Assembly: GCF_001905125.1 (NCBI RefSeq)
Contig: NZ_LWLE01000012.1
Span: 631,918-695,917 of the forward strand
Direction: 5' to 3'
DNA: 64,000 bases
DNA from: Streptomyces sp. TSRI0281
GTDB taxonomy: Bacteria > Actinomycetota > Actinomycetes > Streptomycetales > Streptomycetaceae
A model generated the notes under the pieces. It was not told the DNA's origin. It ran no database searches and saw nothing but the letters and a program-made list of their open reading frames with translations. Shown piece by piece: positions 35,371-43,901 of this stretch; the stretch's first letter is position 1, and every line of letters begins with the position of its first letter. The translations under genes and the position numbers were made by a program.

Positions 35371-36026
35371 CAGTCCGTCGATGATGTCGACGGACAGGTC
35401 GGTGAGTGCGCCCTGCCGGTCACGCAGTCGTTCCTGACGGCCGTGCAGCAGCCGCATCAGGCGGGCGACGGCGGCCGCGATCAGCGGTACGCCGAAGAGG
35501 AGGACGAGCCCCAGCTGCCACGACGTGACCAGCATGAACACGGATGCGAAGAGGATTGAGGCGATGGCCCCGCTGCCACGTGCGGTGCCCTCGACGGTGG
35601 TGCCCAGGTAGCCGACGTCCATGGCGCTGACGCCGACCACCGAACCGGTGGAGGCCCGCCGGTGCAGCTCCGAGCCGATCTCGGTGGCCTGGCGGACGAC
35701 CAACTGGGTGGCACGGTAGGCCGCCCCGAACCGGTACCAGGCCGTCGTCCGGTCGCGCAGCGTCCCGACGACGGCCTGGAAGACGCCGAGCAGCAGCACC
35801 GCCCCGCCCCACACCAGCAGCGCCCCCCCCGGTCGATGCCGAAGCCGATGGCCACCGGCACCAGCGCCTGCGCGAGGGTGCACAGCACACCGAACACGGT
35901 GGCCAGGGCGAGGCTGCCCCGGTGCCGGGTCACGAGCCACGCCAGGAAGCGGACGGGGGAGGTGGTGACCGGGTCACCCGGATCGGGTACGGGGAAGCGG
36001 CCGCGGCCGCCGCAGGCTTTCCTCAC
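35371..36026 (-). pseudogene. ABC exporter membrane-domain relic joined to the PGM1-like relic
   Basis: GTG 36026 overlaps the preceding methyltransferase stop (GTGA) and opens into an ABC exporter transmembrane domain (PVRFLAWLVTRHRGSLALAT, VLCTLAQALVPVAIGFGIDR). The frame shifts at eight C (35823-35830) and continues LLVWGGAVLLLGVFQAVVGT, SVFMLVTSWQLGLVLLFGVP, SVDIIDGLR. At about 35370, where relatives continue GLRVL and then the nucleotide-binding domain, the sequence passes seamlessly into the PGM1-like protein (RVLPSAGNRPG). The whole ATPase domain is missing, so the transporter is non-functional. The junction suggests deletion between short similar sequences. Confidence 0.65.
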
Positions 36027-36238
36027 GCTTTGGTTCCGATGGTCAGGCCGTGTTCGCAGGGGTGGTCGGTGAGGGTCCGTACGCCGGTGAAGCCGGCCCG
36101 GCGCGCCCATTCCTCGTAGTCACGGGCGGGGTAGGCCATGCCCTGCCCGCTGGCGAGCACGTTCAGGTAGAGGGACGCCGCGATGCATACCTGAGTCTGA
36201 TGGGAACTCATCACGCAGAGGTAGGGCAGATGGTCCAT
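36023..36238 (-). pseudogene. C-terminal fragment of an O-methyltransferase-like protein
   Basis: From ATG 36238 the 71 codons read HQTQVCIAASLYLNVLASGQ, GMAYPARDYEEWARRAGFTG and end HPCEHGLTIGTKA. This is the familiar C-terminus of dimeric O-methyltransferases (SAM type). The SAM-binding region would lie upstream but is missing; a membrane protein on the other strand begins 43 bases away. Its stop overlaps the ABC relic's start, so these two genes and the PGM1 ligase once formed one operon. Confidence 0.55.
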
Positions 36239-36280
36239 GGGGCCGATGCCGGCTGCCGTCGTGGATGTGACATTCGAACG

Positions 36281-37303
36281 ATGACCGTTGCTGTACGGGG
36301 ATCGAGAACGTCACGGCTCATGCGATGGCAGTGGCAGCCGCGCTGGGCACGCTGGTCGGCAGTGTTATGGGGAGTGGTCTATTCCGGCTTCGGCCTGACC
36401 TGTGTGGTGAGCGGGACCCCGCTGTTCCACCACGGTGGTGACCCGGGACCGCCCTCGCTGGGATGGGCAGCGGTGGCGGTGGGAGTCGCGGCGGCCCTGT
36501 CCTGCGGGGCGGTCCTGCGGTACGGGCTGCTGCCGGCACTCCGCCGGCTGCTCTGGCTGCTCTGCGTGCTGGCCGGGATCGCCGCCTTCAGTCTGCTGAT
36601 GGACGTGATCACGTTGATGTTCGGCCAGGGGGTGGACAGCGGGACGGCGGCGGCGAACCACGCACTGGCTGCGGTGGGAACGCTGCTGCTGGCGGCCACC
36701 GCCCGGTCCGAGCATCGTCCGGCCGATGGCGCCCGCGTGCAGGAGCCATCGGCAGCGTCCGGGCCGGTTCAACTCGCGGCCTGGGCCGGAACGGCGGCCT
36801 TCCTGCCCTACGCCGGGATGAAACTGATCTGGGCTTCCGGGGGCACTTTCGCCGGGATCTCCGGCGCGGAGATGCGGGCGGTGTCCCGGCGCAACGGAGC
36901 CTCGGGCATCTGGCTCACCCTGGATTCCTGGGGGCTGGACGCCACCATGCTGCTGGCCGCGCTCGGCGTCTTCCTGCTCTGGGGGCTGGTCCGTCCCTGG
37001 GGGCAGGTCTTCCCCCGCTGGACGTTGCCCCTGCGCGGCCGCCGTGTCCCGCGCTGGCTTCCGCTGGCCCCGGCCCTGCTCGGCGCCGCCACCCTTGCTC
37101 CGTACGGCGTGTTCGGGATCGGCTACTCTGCCCTGGCAACAGCGGGCGTGGTCACCATGCGCCAAGGCGACTTCCACTCCTCGGGCGACGCACTCCTGGT
37201 CGCCTGGATCGGCATGGTCGCCTTCGCCGGCTACGGGCTCGCGCTGACCGCCGCGGCCCACTCGTACGGGATACGGACCCGCGGGCTGCCGGTGGCGAGC
37301 TGA
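36281..37303 (+). CDS. Multi-pass membrane protein
   Basis: A product of about 340 residues has eight or more hydrophobic helices (WSAVLWGVVYSGFGLTCVVS, LGWAAVAVGVAAALSCGAVL, LLWLLCVLAGIAAFSLLMDV, LGVFLLWGLVRPW, LLVAWIGMVAFAGYGLALTA). ATG 36281 gives a short basic N-terminus; an ATG at 36320 is also possible and neither has a strong ribosome-binding site. A charged, Pro-poor loop (RSEHRPADGARVQEPSAASG) divides two membrane halves. No transporter or enzyme motif is recognised. It lies between a decayed peptide-ligase locus and the biosynthetic cluster, on the same strand as the cluster, and could be unrelated to both. Confidence 0.75.
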   Translation: MTVAVRGSRTSRLMRWQWQPRWARWSAVLWGVVYSGFGLTCVVSGTPLFHHGGDPGPPSLGWAAVAVGVAAALSCGAVLRYGLLPALRRLLWLLCVLAGIAAFSLLMDVITLMFGQGVDSGTAAANHALAAVGTLLLAATARSEHRPADGARVQEPSAASGPVQLAAWAGTAAFLPYAGMKLIWASGGTFAGISGAEMRAVSRRNGASGIWLTLDSWGLDATMLLAALGVFLLWGLVRPWGQVFPRWTLPLRGRRVPRWLPLAPALLGAATLAPYGVFGIGYSALATAGVVTMRQGDFHSSGDALLVAWIGMVAFAGYGLALTAAAHSYGIRTRGLPVAS

Positions 37304-37642
37304 GGTTCGGCACCTGAGTACCGACTCTGCCGCGGATCCGGGAAGTGGGGCATCTCAGGGGGGTGGCCGGCGGATCGCCGGTACTTCGTTCGCCGATGTC
37401 ATCGACCGCATCGGCCCGGTCGACGCCGACAGGGGCCGGACCGAGCACGAGGGGACCGCAGGACGGTCCAGGGCATCTTCGGCCTGGGACGTCGGCCCGG
37501 CGCCCCCGGTCGGGGCACCGGGCGACCAGTGACGGTGCGGGGCGGTCGGCAGCCACAGCAGCCGCGAAATGGCTCAGAGGCGTCGTGTCCGGCCGCGTTC
37601 GGCTGCGCTAGCGTCGCCTTTCCACACCGATGGGGAGGTCTC
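37304..37642. other. Intergenic region before the biosynthetic cluster
   Basis: About 340 bases with no supported gene. A promoter for the 37643-47516 gene set is expected here, but no clear -10/-35 pair was found. Confidence 0.35.
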
Positions 37643-38770
37643 GTGCGCGCTCTCGTCTATCTGGGTCCAGGCTCCGCCGAACTTCAGGACCGGCCCGACG
37701 CACAGCTCGTGAACGGTGATGATGTCGTGGTGGAGGTCGTCGGTACGGGAGTCTGCGGGACGGACCGCAAGATTCTGCTCGGGAGGTTCCCGGCCCGGCC
37801 GGGCGTCGTGCTCGGACACGAGTCGGTGGGGGTGGTGCGGGAGACCGGACCCCAGGTGCGTTCGGTCGGGGTGGGGGACCGGGTGGTGGTCAACCCGACG
37901 CTGTTCTGCGGCTGGTGCGTCCCGTGCCGCCGGGGAGCGACCAACTTCTGCCGTCACAAGGCCGGGACCGAGGTCGGCGTCGACAAGGACGGCACATACG
38001 CGGAGACCGTGACCCTGCCGGAACGTTTCGTCGAACGGGTTCCCGCCGGGCTGTCCTTCCGCAGCGCGGTCCTGATCGAGCCGCTCGCCTGCGTCTTGAA
38101 CAACGTCGGGGCCGCGTCCGTCACCTTCGACGACACCGTGGTGGTGCTCGGCGCGGGCCCGATCGGGATGCTGACCGCACTGGTCGCCTCCCGCCACGCT
38201 CGCCGGGTCACCGTCGCCGAACCGGACGGCTACCGGCTGGAGCGGGCGGGCGAACAGTTCGCGCACGTGGTGGACGTGGCCGGAACGGATCCGGCCGAAG
38301 CCGTGGTGAAGGCATCGGGCGGCGAGCGTCCCTCCGTCGTCTTCGACACCACGGGCACCGGCCTGGACGCGGCACTACGGTTGATCGACGACGGCGGCCG
38401 GGTGGTGGTGATGGGCTTCGACGACACCTACACCGTGCCGCTGCGCCCGCTCCAGCTCACCAACCGGGGCATCCAGCTGATCGGCGCCGGGGACTACCGG
38501 GCCGATACCTTCCCCGTCGCCGTGGACCTGGCCGCCGAACTCAGCGACCCCCAGCGACCCGGCAACGGCGACGGACCGGTCCTGGAGCGGCTGGTGACAC
38601 ACGAGTTCCCGCTCGACCGGTACGCGGAGGCGTTCACCGCGCTCGGCGGCCTCACCCGGGGCGACGGAGGCGGCGGCACCGAACGGCCCGCGCGCTACGG
38701 CGCACTCAAGGTCGTCATCCGCTCGCACTCCGGCCCGGTCGGCGCCGACGGCTGGCCGGTGGACGCGTGA
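37643..38770 (+). CDS. Zinc-dependent medium-chain alcohol / sugar dehydrogenase
   Basis: A 375-residue NAD(P)-dependent enzyme of the glucose/sorbitol-dehydrogenase type. GTG 37643 follows GGGGAGGTC. The catalytic zinc region is GTGVCGTDRKILLGRFP then VLGHESVG. The structural zinc loop has FCGWCVPCRRGATNFC with four Cys, and the Rossmann fold motif is VVVLGAGPIGMLTAL. It ends with a Gly-rich insertion (LTRGDGGGGTER). It overlaps the following ROK kinase by 4 bases (GTGA). In this cluster it probably oxidises a hydroxyl of a sugar or cyclitol before transamination. Confidence 0.92.
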   Translation: MRALVYLGPGSAELQDRPDAQLVNGDDVVVEVVGTGVCGTDRKILLGRFPARPGVVLGHESVGVVRETGPQVRSVGVGDRVVVNPTLFCGWCVPCRRGATNFCRHKAGTEVGVDKDGTYAETVTLPERFVERVPAGLSFRSAVLIEPLACVLNNVGAASVTFDDTVVVLGAGPIGMLTALVASRHARRVTVAEPDGYRLERAGEQFAHVVDVAGTDPAEAVVKASGGERPSVVFDTTGTGLDAALRLIDDGGRVVVMGFDDTYTVPLRPLQLTNRGIQLIGAGDYRADTFPVAVDLAAELSDPQRPGNGDGPVLERLVTHEFPLDRYAEAFTALGGLTRGDGGGGTERPARYGALKVVIRSHSGPVGADGWPVDA

Positions 38771-39711
38771 GCGCGCCGCGGCTCGGCTCCATCGAGTCCG
38801 GCGGGTCCAAGTTCGTCTGTCTGGTCGGCTCGGCCCCCGACCGGATCGAGGCCGAGACCCGGTTCCCGACCGGCCGACCGGGCCCCACCCTGACTCGGGC
38901 CATCGCCTTCTTCCGGGAGACGGCCGCCGAGACCGGACCGCTGGACGCGATCGGCATCGCCTCCTTCGGACCCCTCGAACTGCGCCCAGGACATGCCAAG
39001 TTCGGCCATCTCGCCGCCACCCCCAAACCCGGCTGGTCCGGGGTGGACGTCGCCGGACCGTTCGCTGCCGCGCTCGGAGTGCCGGTGGGCATCGACACGG
39101 ACGTCAACGGTGCGGCCCTCGGCGAGGGCCGCTGGGGCGCCGCGCGGGGTTTGGACACCTACGTCTACCTCACCGTCGGCACCGGGATCGGCGGCGGTGC
39201 GGTGATCGGCGGCAAGGTGGTCAGCGGCCTGGTCCACACCGAGATGGGCCACCTCACGGTGCCCAGGATCGCGGGCGACACCTTCCCCGGCTCCTGTCCC
39301 TTCCACGGCGACTGCTGGGAGGGGCTGGCGGGCGGTGAGGCGATGGGCGCCCGCTGGGGGACCCCGGCCGAGGAACTGACCGGGGAGGCACTGGGTGAGG
39401 CGCTGCGGCTGGAGGCGGCCTACCTGGCCGCGGGGCTGCGCAACATCGTCTACACGACCGCACCCCAGCGGATCGTGATCGGCGGCGGCGTCGCGGAGTT
39501 CCCCGGGCTCTTCCCGCTGCTCCGCGCCGAACTGACCTCGGCACTGGCCGGATACCCCGGGCTGCCCGAGCATGCGGCCGAGGACTTCGTGGTCCCGGCG
39601 CGGCTCGGCCGGCTCGCCGGACCGGCGGGCGGACTGGTGCTGGCGGCCGGGGCGGCCGCCGCCGCACGGTCGTTGCCCGGCGCTGGACCATTGGGGGGAA
39701 CGGCCGCATGA
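38767..39711 (+). CDS. ROK family sugar kinase (fructokinase-like)
   Basis: A 314-residue ATP-dependent sugar kinase. It opens LGSIESGGSKFVCLVGS, the phosphate-1 motif of bacterial fructokinase-type ROK proteins. GIDTDVNGAALGEGRWGAAR carries the catalytic Asp-Asn region, and YLTVGTGIGGGAVIGGK is the phosphate-2 motif. HTEMGHLTVPRI with GSCPFHGDCWEGLAGG gives the His-Cys-Cys zinc site. Start GTG overlaps the dehydrogenase stop. ROK kinases act in aminosugar precursor pathways (for example kanosamine kinase), and the neighbouring dehydrogenase, aminotransferase and phosphatase fit such a role, but the substrate is not known. Confidence 0.93.
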   Translation: MSAPRLGSIESGGSKFVCLVGSAPDRIEAETRFPTGRPGPTLTRAIAFFRETAAETGPLDAIGIASFGPLELRPGHAKFGHLAATPKPGWSGVDVAGPFAAALGVPVGIDTDVNGAALGEGRWGAARGLDTYVYLTVGTGIGGGAVIGGKVVSGLVHTEMGHLTVPRIAGDTFPGSCPFHGDCWEGLAGGEAMGARWGTPAEELTGEALGEALRLEAAYLAAGLRNIVYTTAPQRIVIGGGVAEFPGLFPLLRAELTSALAGYPGLPEHAAEDFVVPARLGRLAGPAGGLVLAAGAAAAARSLPGAGPLGGTAA

Positions 39712-39742
39712 GGGCGGCCCCGGGCCGGGCAGGCTGGTTCGT

Positions 39743-40744
39743 ATGACGCGCTCCCATCCGGTGGGACTCCTGCACCCGGCCACGCACGCCTGGCTGACCC
39801 GGCACGCCCTGCCCGGGGCCCTGCTGCACGAGGTGGACCCGCTGCCCGGCGGGTTCACCAACGACATGGCCATGCTCACCGCCCAGCACCCCGACGCGGC
39901 GGGCGCGGAGCGCTACGTGGTGCGCCGCTACCGGCCGCACGGCAGCCGGGTCCCGCGCAACACCTGTGCGGTGGAGATCGCCGTACTCGGCCGGGCGGCG
40001 GCCCGGGCCGTCCCGGTGACCGCGGTGGTCGCGGCCGATCCGCAGGGCCACGCCACCGGCCGCCCCACCCTGCTCTACCGGTTCGTGGACGGGACCCCGC
40101 TCAGCCAGGTGCTCGCGGCCGGCCCGGCGAGCGGCGAAGCGCGGGACCTGGGCCGGGCCGTCGGCGCGGTGCTGGCGCGGATCGGCCGGGTCAGGCTGCC
40201 CCGCCCGGGCGTCTTCGGCGACTCTTCGCTGGAACCGGCCCCGGACGGCGCGGCCCCGCTGGGTGACCTGCCCGGTTTCGTCGACCGCTGTCTGGTCACG
40301 GCGGCCGCGGACGGGCCGCTGAGCGGGACGGATTCGGCCGTACTGCGCGCCCTGGCCCGCCGGGGGCCGTCGGCACTTGCTGCCCTGGAGGGTGAACGGA
40401 GCCTGGTGCACGGCGACTTCAACCCGAAGAACGTTCTGGTCCAACGGCGCGCCGGGCAATGGGCGGTGGCCGCCGTGCTCGACTGGGAGCTCGCCTTCAG
40501 CGGCTCCCCGCTCTTCGACGTCGGGAACATGCTGCGCTTCGCCCACGAGTACCCGCCTGCCTTCACCACGGGCTTCGTCGACGGCTTCCGGGGCGGCAAC
40601 GGCCGTCTGCCTGCGAACTGGCTGCGTCTCAGCCGGACGCTGGACCTCTTCGCGCTCGCGGACATCCTCACCGCTCCGCCCGACCCCGCCTACTTCGCCC
40701 GTGCGCGCGCCGTACTCCACCGGACCGCCGCCGGCAGGCACTGA
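39743..40744 (+). CDS. Aminoglycoside phosphotransferase (APH)-family kinase
   Basis: A 333-residue small-molecule kinase of the APH/choline-kinase fold. The N-lobe has LPGGFTNDMAMLTAQ and YVVRRYRPHGSRVPRNTCAV (ATP-binding lysine replaced or shifted within RRY). Catalytic loop VHGDFNPKNVLVQ has the Asp-Asn pair, and AVLDWELAFSGSPLFDVGNM is the DxD metal-binding motif. ATG 39743 lies 32 bases after the ROK stop. It could phosphorylate a pathway intermediate, or act as a self-protection kinase on the product. Confidence 0.88.
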   Translation: MTRSHPVGLLHPATHAWLTRHALPGALLHEVDPLPGGFTNDMAMLTAQHPDAAGAERYVVRRYRPHGSRVPRNTCAVEIAVLGRAAARAVPVTAVVAADPQGHATGRPTLLYRFVDGTPLSQVLAAGPASGEARDLGRAVGAVLARIGRVRLPRPGVFGDSSLEPAPDGAAPLGDLPGFVDRCLVTAAADGPLSGTDSAVLRALARRGPSALAALEGERSLVHGDFNPKNVLVQRRAGQWAVAAVLDWELAFSGSPLFDVGNMLRFAHEYPPAFTTGFVDGFRGGNGRLPANWLRLSRTLDLFALADILTAPPDPAYFARARAVLHRTAAGRH

Positions 40745-40829
40745 TCGCTGCCGGCCACGGTTGCCAATGGTTGCCCCCGTTCCCATCCGTCCCGTGCACC
40801 ACTTCATTCCCAGGAGGTAACTGCTGTCC

Positions 40830-41000
40830 GTGCAGATCGCGGAAGTTCTGGCAATAAATGCCGAAGGAATGGCTGAGAGGCAACACATGGTGTTCTTCTC
40901 AGCATTGAGAATTCCGGCTACTCTGCCTGGGCCGAAGCGAAGGATCTTTGACCGAGGGAGAATTCCGCTATGGAGAACGGAAGTCCGGAAAGCGTCCTGA
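40830..41000 (+). CDS. Possible small protein upstream of the dioxygenase gene
   Basis: GTG 40830, preceded by AGGAGG at 40812-40817 (12-base spacing, longer than ideal), opens a 56-codon frame (VQIAEVLAINAEGMAERQHM at the start). It ends at 41000, overlapping the first 31 bases of the dioxygenase. It could be a translated leader or simply a chance frame; the nearby strong Shine-Dalgarno is the only positive sign. Confidence 0.25.
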   Translation: MQIAEVLAINAEGMAERQHMVFFSALRIPATLPGPKRRIFDRGRIPLWRTEVRKAS

Positions 41001-41497
41001 AGATGCTCACGCCGACCGTTCGCTGCAACGGCACGCCGCCCACGCCCGCCCTGCGCGAAGGCCCGTACTACAAGCCCGACACCCCCTTCAGGACCAGCTT
41101 CCGGGGCGATGTGGACGGGGGTGTCCCGATGCTGCTGCACGGTGCCGTGCGCACCCCCGACGGGGAACCGATCGGCGGCACCCTGCTCGACTTCTGGCAG
41201 GTCGGGGGTGCCGGAGTCTACGACGGCGACGGATTTCGGCTGCGCGGCCACCAGTTCGCGGACGCCGAGGGGCAGTGGCGGCTGGAGACGGTGCTGCCCG
41301 CCATGTACCCGGGGCGGACGCGGCACGTGCACGTGAAGGTGCAGCCGCCCGGCGGAGCCGTACTGACCACGATGCTGTATTTTCCCGGCGAACGCCGAAA
41401 CCACCTCGACAAGTATTTCCGGCCAGAATGCCTCATGGACGTGCGGGAGACACCCGAGGGCTGGAATGCCGCCTTCACCTTCGTCCTGAACGTATAG
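40970..41497 (+). CDS. Intradiol ring-cleavage dioxygenase-like protein
   Basis: A 175-residue beta-sandwich protein of the protocatechuate/catechol intradiol dioxygenase superfamily. Likely Fe(III) ligands are present in order: Tyr in GGAGVYDGDGFRLRG, Tyr in LPAMYPGRTRHVHVKV, and the two His of HVHV. A TLLDFWQ segment replaces the usual LWHAN-type strand. It is shorter than catechol dioxygenases and may work on a non-catechol substrate. It starts at ATG 40970 after GAGGGAGAATT. It sits after a 225-base gap, so a second promoter may drive the distal part of the cluster. Confidence 0.88.
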   Translation: MENGSPESVLKMLTPTVRCNGTPPTPALREGPYYKPDTPFRTSFRGDVDGGVPMLLHGAVRTPDGEPIGGTLLDFWQVGGAGVYDGDGFRLRGHQFADAEGQWRLETVLPAMYPGRTRHVHVKVQPPGGAVLTTMLYFPGERRNHLDKYFRPECLMDVRETPEGWNAAFTFVLNV

Positions 41498-41608
41498 CTC
41501 CCGCCCCCCGTCCCCTCGTCATTCCGACGGGAATCTTTTATTCCACCGCCCGGAGTCATCGATGTTCGCCGTCCCTCGTATCCACGGACGGAAGCCGACA
41601 GGAGTCAT

Positions 41609-42943
41609 ATGGCCGACCTCATGCGCGCCCAGCACGGTGCCCGGAGTGACGCACGCGGCGACGTCCGCAGCGATGCCCTGAACTACGCACAGAACCATCT
41701 GTACTACCCGGTCAGCGCGTACGAGATGGAGCACGGCGAGGGCGTCCATCTGTATGACACCGACGGCAACGAGTACCTGGACTGCGCTTCCGGCACCTTC
41801 AACCTGAGCCTCGGCTACGGGCACCCCGAGGTGGTCAAGGCCATGCGGGACCAGGCCGAACGACTGGTGCACACCACCTCGACCTTCCAGACCGCCCCCG
41901 TCAACGAGCTCGTGCGGCGGTTGGTCGAGGTGACCCCGCCGAACCTGACCAAGGTGCACCTGAAGGTGTCGGGCGGCTCCACCGCCAATGAGGGCGCTGT
42001 CAAGATGGCGCAGCTCGCCACCGGCCGCCGCGACGTCATCACGCTGTTCCGCAGCCACCACGGCCAGACCATGATGACGACCACCATGTCGGGCGAGTCC
42101 TTCCGCAAGGCCCCTTTCCCGCACCTGATGCCCGGCGTGCTCCAGGTCCCCGACCCCTACTGCCTGCGCTGCTTCTACCGCCAGGCGGGCCCCGACAGCT
42201 GCGGCATGCTCTGCGTCGAGCGCATCAACGACTTCCTCGACCACGCCAGTTCCGGCAGCGTCGCCTGCGTGGTCGTCGAACCGGTCTCCGGCAGCGGCGG
42301 CAACATCGTGCCGCCCGACGGCTATCTGCCCGCGCTGCGTGCCCTGTGCGACGAACGGGGCATCGTCCTCGTCTTCGACGAGATACAGACCGGCATAGGC
42401 CGGGTCGGCCGGATGTTCGCCGCCGAGCACTACGGGGTCCGACCCGACATCCTGACCACCGCCAAGGGCCTCGGCGGCTCCGGCGCCCAGATCGCGGCCA
42501 TCGTCGCCGACGAGCGGATGTCCGGGCTCAGCAGCGACCACCACTCCTTCACCTACGGCGGCAACGTCCTCGCCGCCGCGGCAGCGGCCACCACCCTCGA
42601 CGTGATCGGCCGCCCCGGCTTCCTGGAGAACGTCCGGGAGGTCGGCGCCCACATCATGGAACGGCTGCGTGCGCTGGCCGCCCGCCACCCCGCCGTCGTG
42701 GACGTGCGCGGCCTCGGCCTGATGATCGGGATCGAGATCGGCGACGACCGGGGACGCCCGCACAGCGAACGGGCCCAGGCCCTGGCCCGGCGCGGCATGG
42801 ACCACGGCCTGATCCTGCGTACCTCCCGTTACGGCCGCGGCAACGTGATCAAGATCCGTCCGCCGCTGATCCTCACCCGTACCGAGGCCGATCTGCTCTG
42901 CGACCGGATCGAAGCCCTCTTCGACGCGGAGGCCGCCGCATGA
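41609..42943 (+). CDS. Class III PLP-dependent aminotransferase
   Basis: A 444-residue fold-type I aminotransferase, related to glutamate-1-semialdehyde and omega-amino acid aminotransferases. Landmarks are YLDCASGTFNLSLGYGHPEV, LKVSGGSTANEGAVKMAQLA (phosphate binding), FDEIQTGIGRVGRMFAAEHY (PLP-ring Asp) and ILTTAKGLGGSGAQIAAIVA (PLP lysine). A Cys-rich segment (YCLRCFYRQAGPDSCGMLCV) is unusual and may bind metal or disulfide-link. ATG 41609 follows a GGAG. Its stop overlaps the next start (ATGA). It probably transfers an amino group to the ketone made by the cluster dehydrogenase. Confidence 0.92.
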   Translation: MADLMRAQHGARSDARGDVRSDALNYAQNHLYYPVSAYEMEHGEGVHLYDTDGNEYLDCASGTFNLSLGYGHPEVVKAMRDQAERLVHTTSTFQTAPVNELVRRLVEVTPPNLTKVHLKVSGGSTANEGAVKMAQLATGRRDVITLFRSHHGQTMMTTTMSGESFRKAPFPHLMPGVLQVPDPYCLRCFYRQAGPDSCGMLCVERINDFLDHASSGSVACVVVEPVSGSGGNIVPPDGYLPALRALCDERGIVLVFDEIQTGIGRVGRMFAAEHYGVRPDILTTAKGLGGSGAQIAAIVADERMSGLSSDHHSFTYGGNVLAAAAAATTLDVIGRPGFLENVREVGAHIMERLRALAARHPAVVDVRGLGLMIGIEIGDDRGRPHSERAQALARRGMDHGLILRTSRYGRGNVIKIRPPLILTRTEADLLCDRIEALFDAEAAA

Positions 42944-43896
42944 CCGGACCCGAGCACGCCGGCCCCTGGGGGGCCGCAGCCATGCGGCAGTACGTGACCG
43001 GTCTCGCCGGAGCCGTCCGCGAGGCCGTACTGGCCGCTCAGCACCACGCGGGCAGCCGCCTGGTCCGGGGCCACTCTCCGGGCGGGGACGCCCAGTTCGG
43101 CCTCGACGACGTCGCGGAGGCGGCCACCTGGAAGTACGTCGCCGACCACGACCTGCCCGTCGCCGTCTACTCCGAGGACCGCGGCCTGCAGTACCACGGC
43201 ACGGACCCGGCCCACCTGCTGGTCGTCGACCCCATCGACGGCACCCGGCCCGCCGTCGCCGGCCTGGAGTCGGCCACCGTCTCGGTCGCCGTCGCCCGCA
43301 TGTCGCAGCTCCCGCGCATCGCCGACGTCGAGTACGCGATCCTGATGGAACTGCGCTCGGGCGCCTACCTCTACGCGGACCGGGCGACACCCGGCATCAC
43401 CGCGCACGGCTACGACCATCCCGTACCGGCGCTGACCCGCACCACCGACCCCGCGCGGATGTTCTGGTCGCTGGAGTTCAACGGCCACCCGGCCCGGCTG
43501 ATGACCGAGGCGTACGGCCACCTCATCGACCGCTCGGCCAACACCGGAGGGGTCTTCGTCTTCAACAGCGCCACCTGGTCCATCTCCCGGCTGCTCACAG
43601 GCCAGCTCGACGCCTACGTGGACATCGGCAACCGGCTGCTGCGCGACGATCCGGCGCTGCTGCCCGAGTTCGAACGCGTCGGCAACGGCCGGGTCCTGCA
43701 CCTGTTCCCGTACGACATCGCGGCGGCGGTCTTCCTCGCCGAGCGGGCCGGGGCGGTCATCACCGACGGCTACGGACAACCGCTCGGCGACACCGTCCTG
43801 ACCGACCTGAGCATCGCCAACCAGCGGTCCTGCGTGGCCGCATCCACTCCCGAACTCCACCGGGCCCTGCTGTCGGCCATCCGATGGAAGGAGTGA
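42940..43896 (+). CDS. Inositol monophosphatase-family phosphatase
   Basis: A 318-residue metal-dependent phosphatase of the IMPase/FBPase/BPNT fold. The metal site motif VVDPIDGTRPAVAGL is intact, preceded by VYSEDRGLQ (metal-binding Glu) and followed by a C-terminal FPYDIAAAVFLAERAGAVIT (the WDxAAG-like motif with D). It overlaps the aminotransferase stop by 4 bases. It may remove a phosphate added by the ROK kinase, as sugar phosphatases do in aminosugar pathways. Confidence 0.9.
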   Translation: MTGPEHAGPWGAAAMRQYVTGLAGAVREAVLAAQHHAGSRLVRGHSPGGDAQFGLDDVAEAATWKYVADHDLPVAVYSEDRGLQYHGTDPAHLLVVDPIDGTRPAVAGLESATVSVAVARMSQLPRIADVEYAILMELRSGAYLYADRATPGITAHGYDHPVPALTRTTDPARMFWSLEFNGHPARLMTEAYGHLIDRSANTGGVFVFNSATWSISRLLTGQLDAYVDIGNRLLRDDPALLPEFERVGNGRVLHLFPYDIAAAVFLAERAGAVITDGYGQPLGDTVLTDLSIANQRSCVAASTPELHRALLSAIRWKE

Positions 43897-43901
43897 CGCC
43901 C

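Noticed and set aside
36281..37303. Assigning the multi-pass membrane protein as the cluster exporter
   Set aside because: No transporter motif is recognised and the 340-base gap before the cluster argues against co-transcription.
39254..41404. Long minus-strand frame opposite the ROK kinase, phosphotransferase and dioxygenase
   Set aside because: Low-complexity Arg/Gly/Pro composition, no motif, and three clearly coding plus-strand genes occupy the interval.
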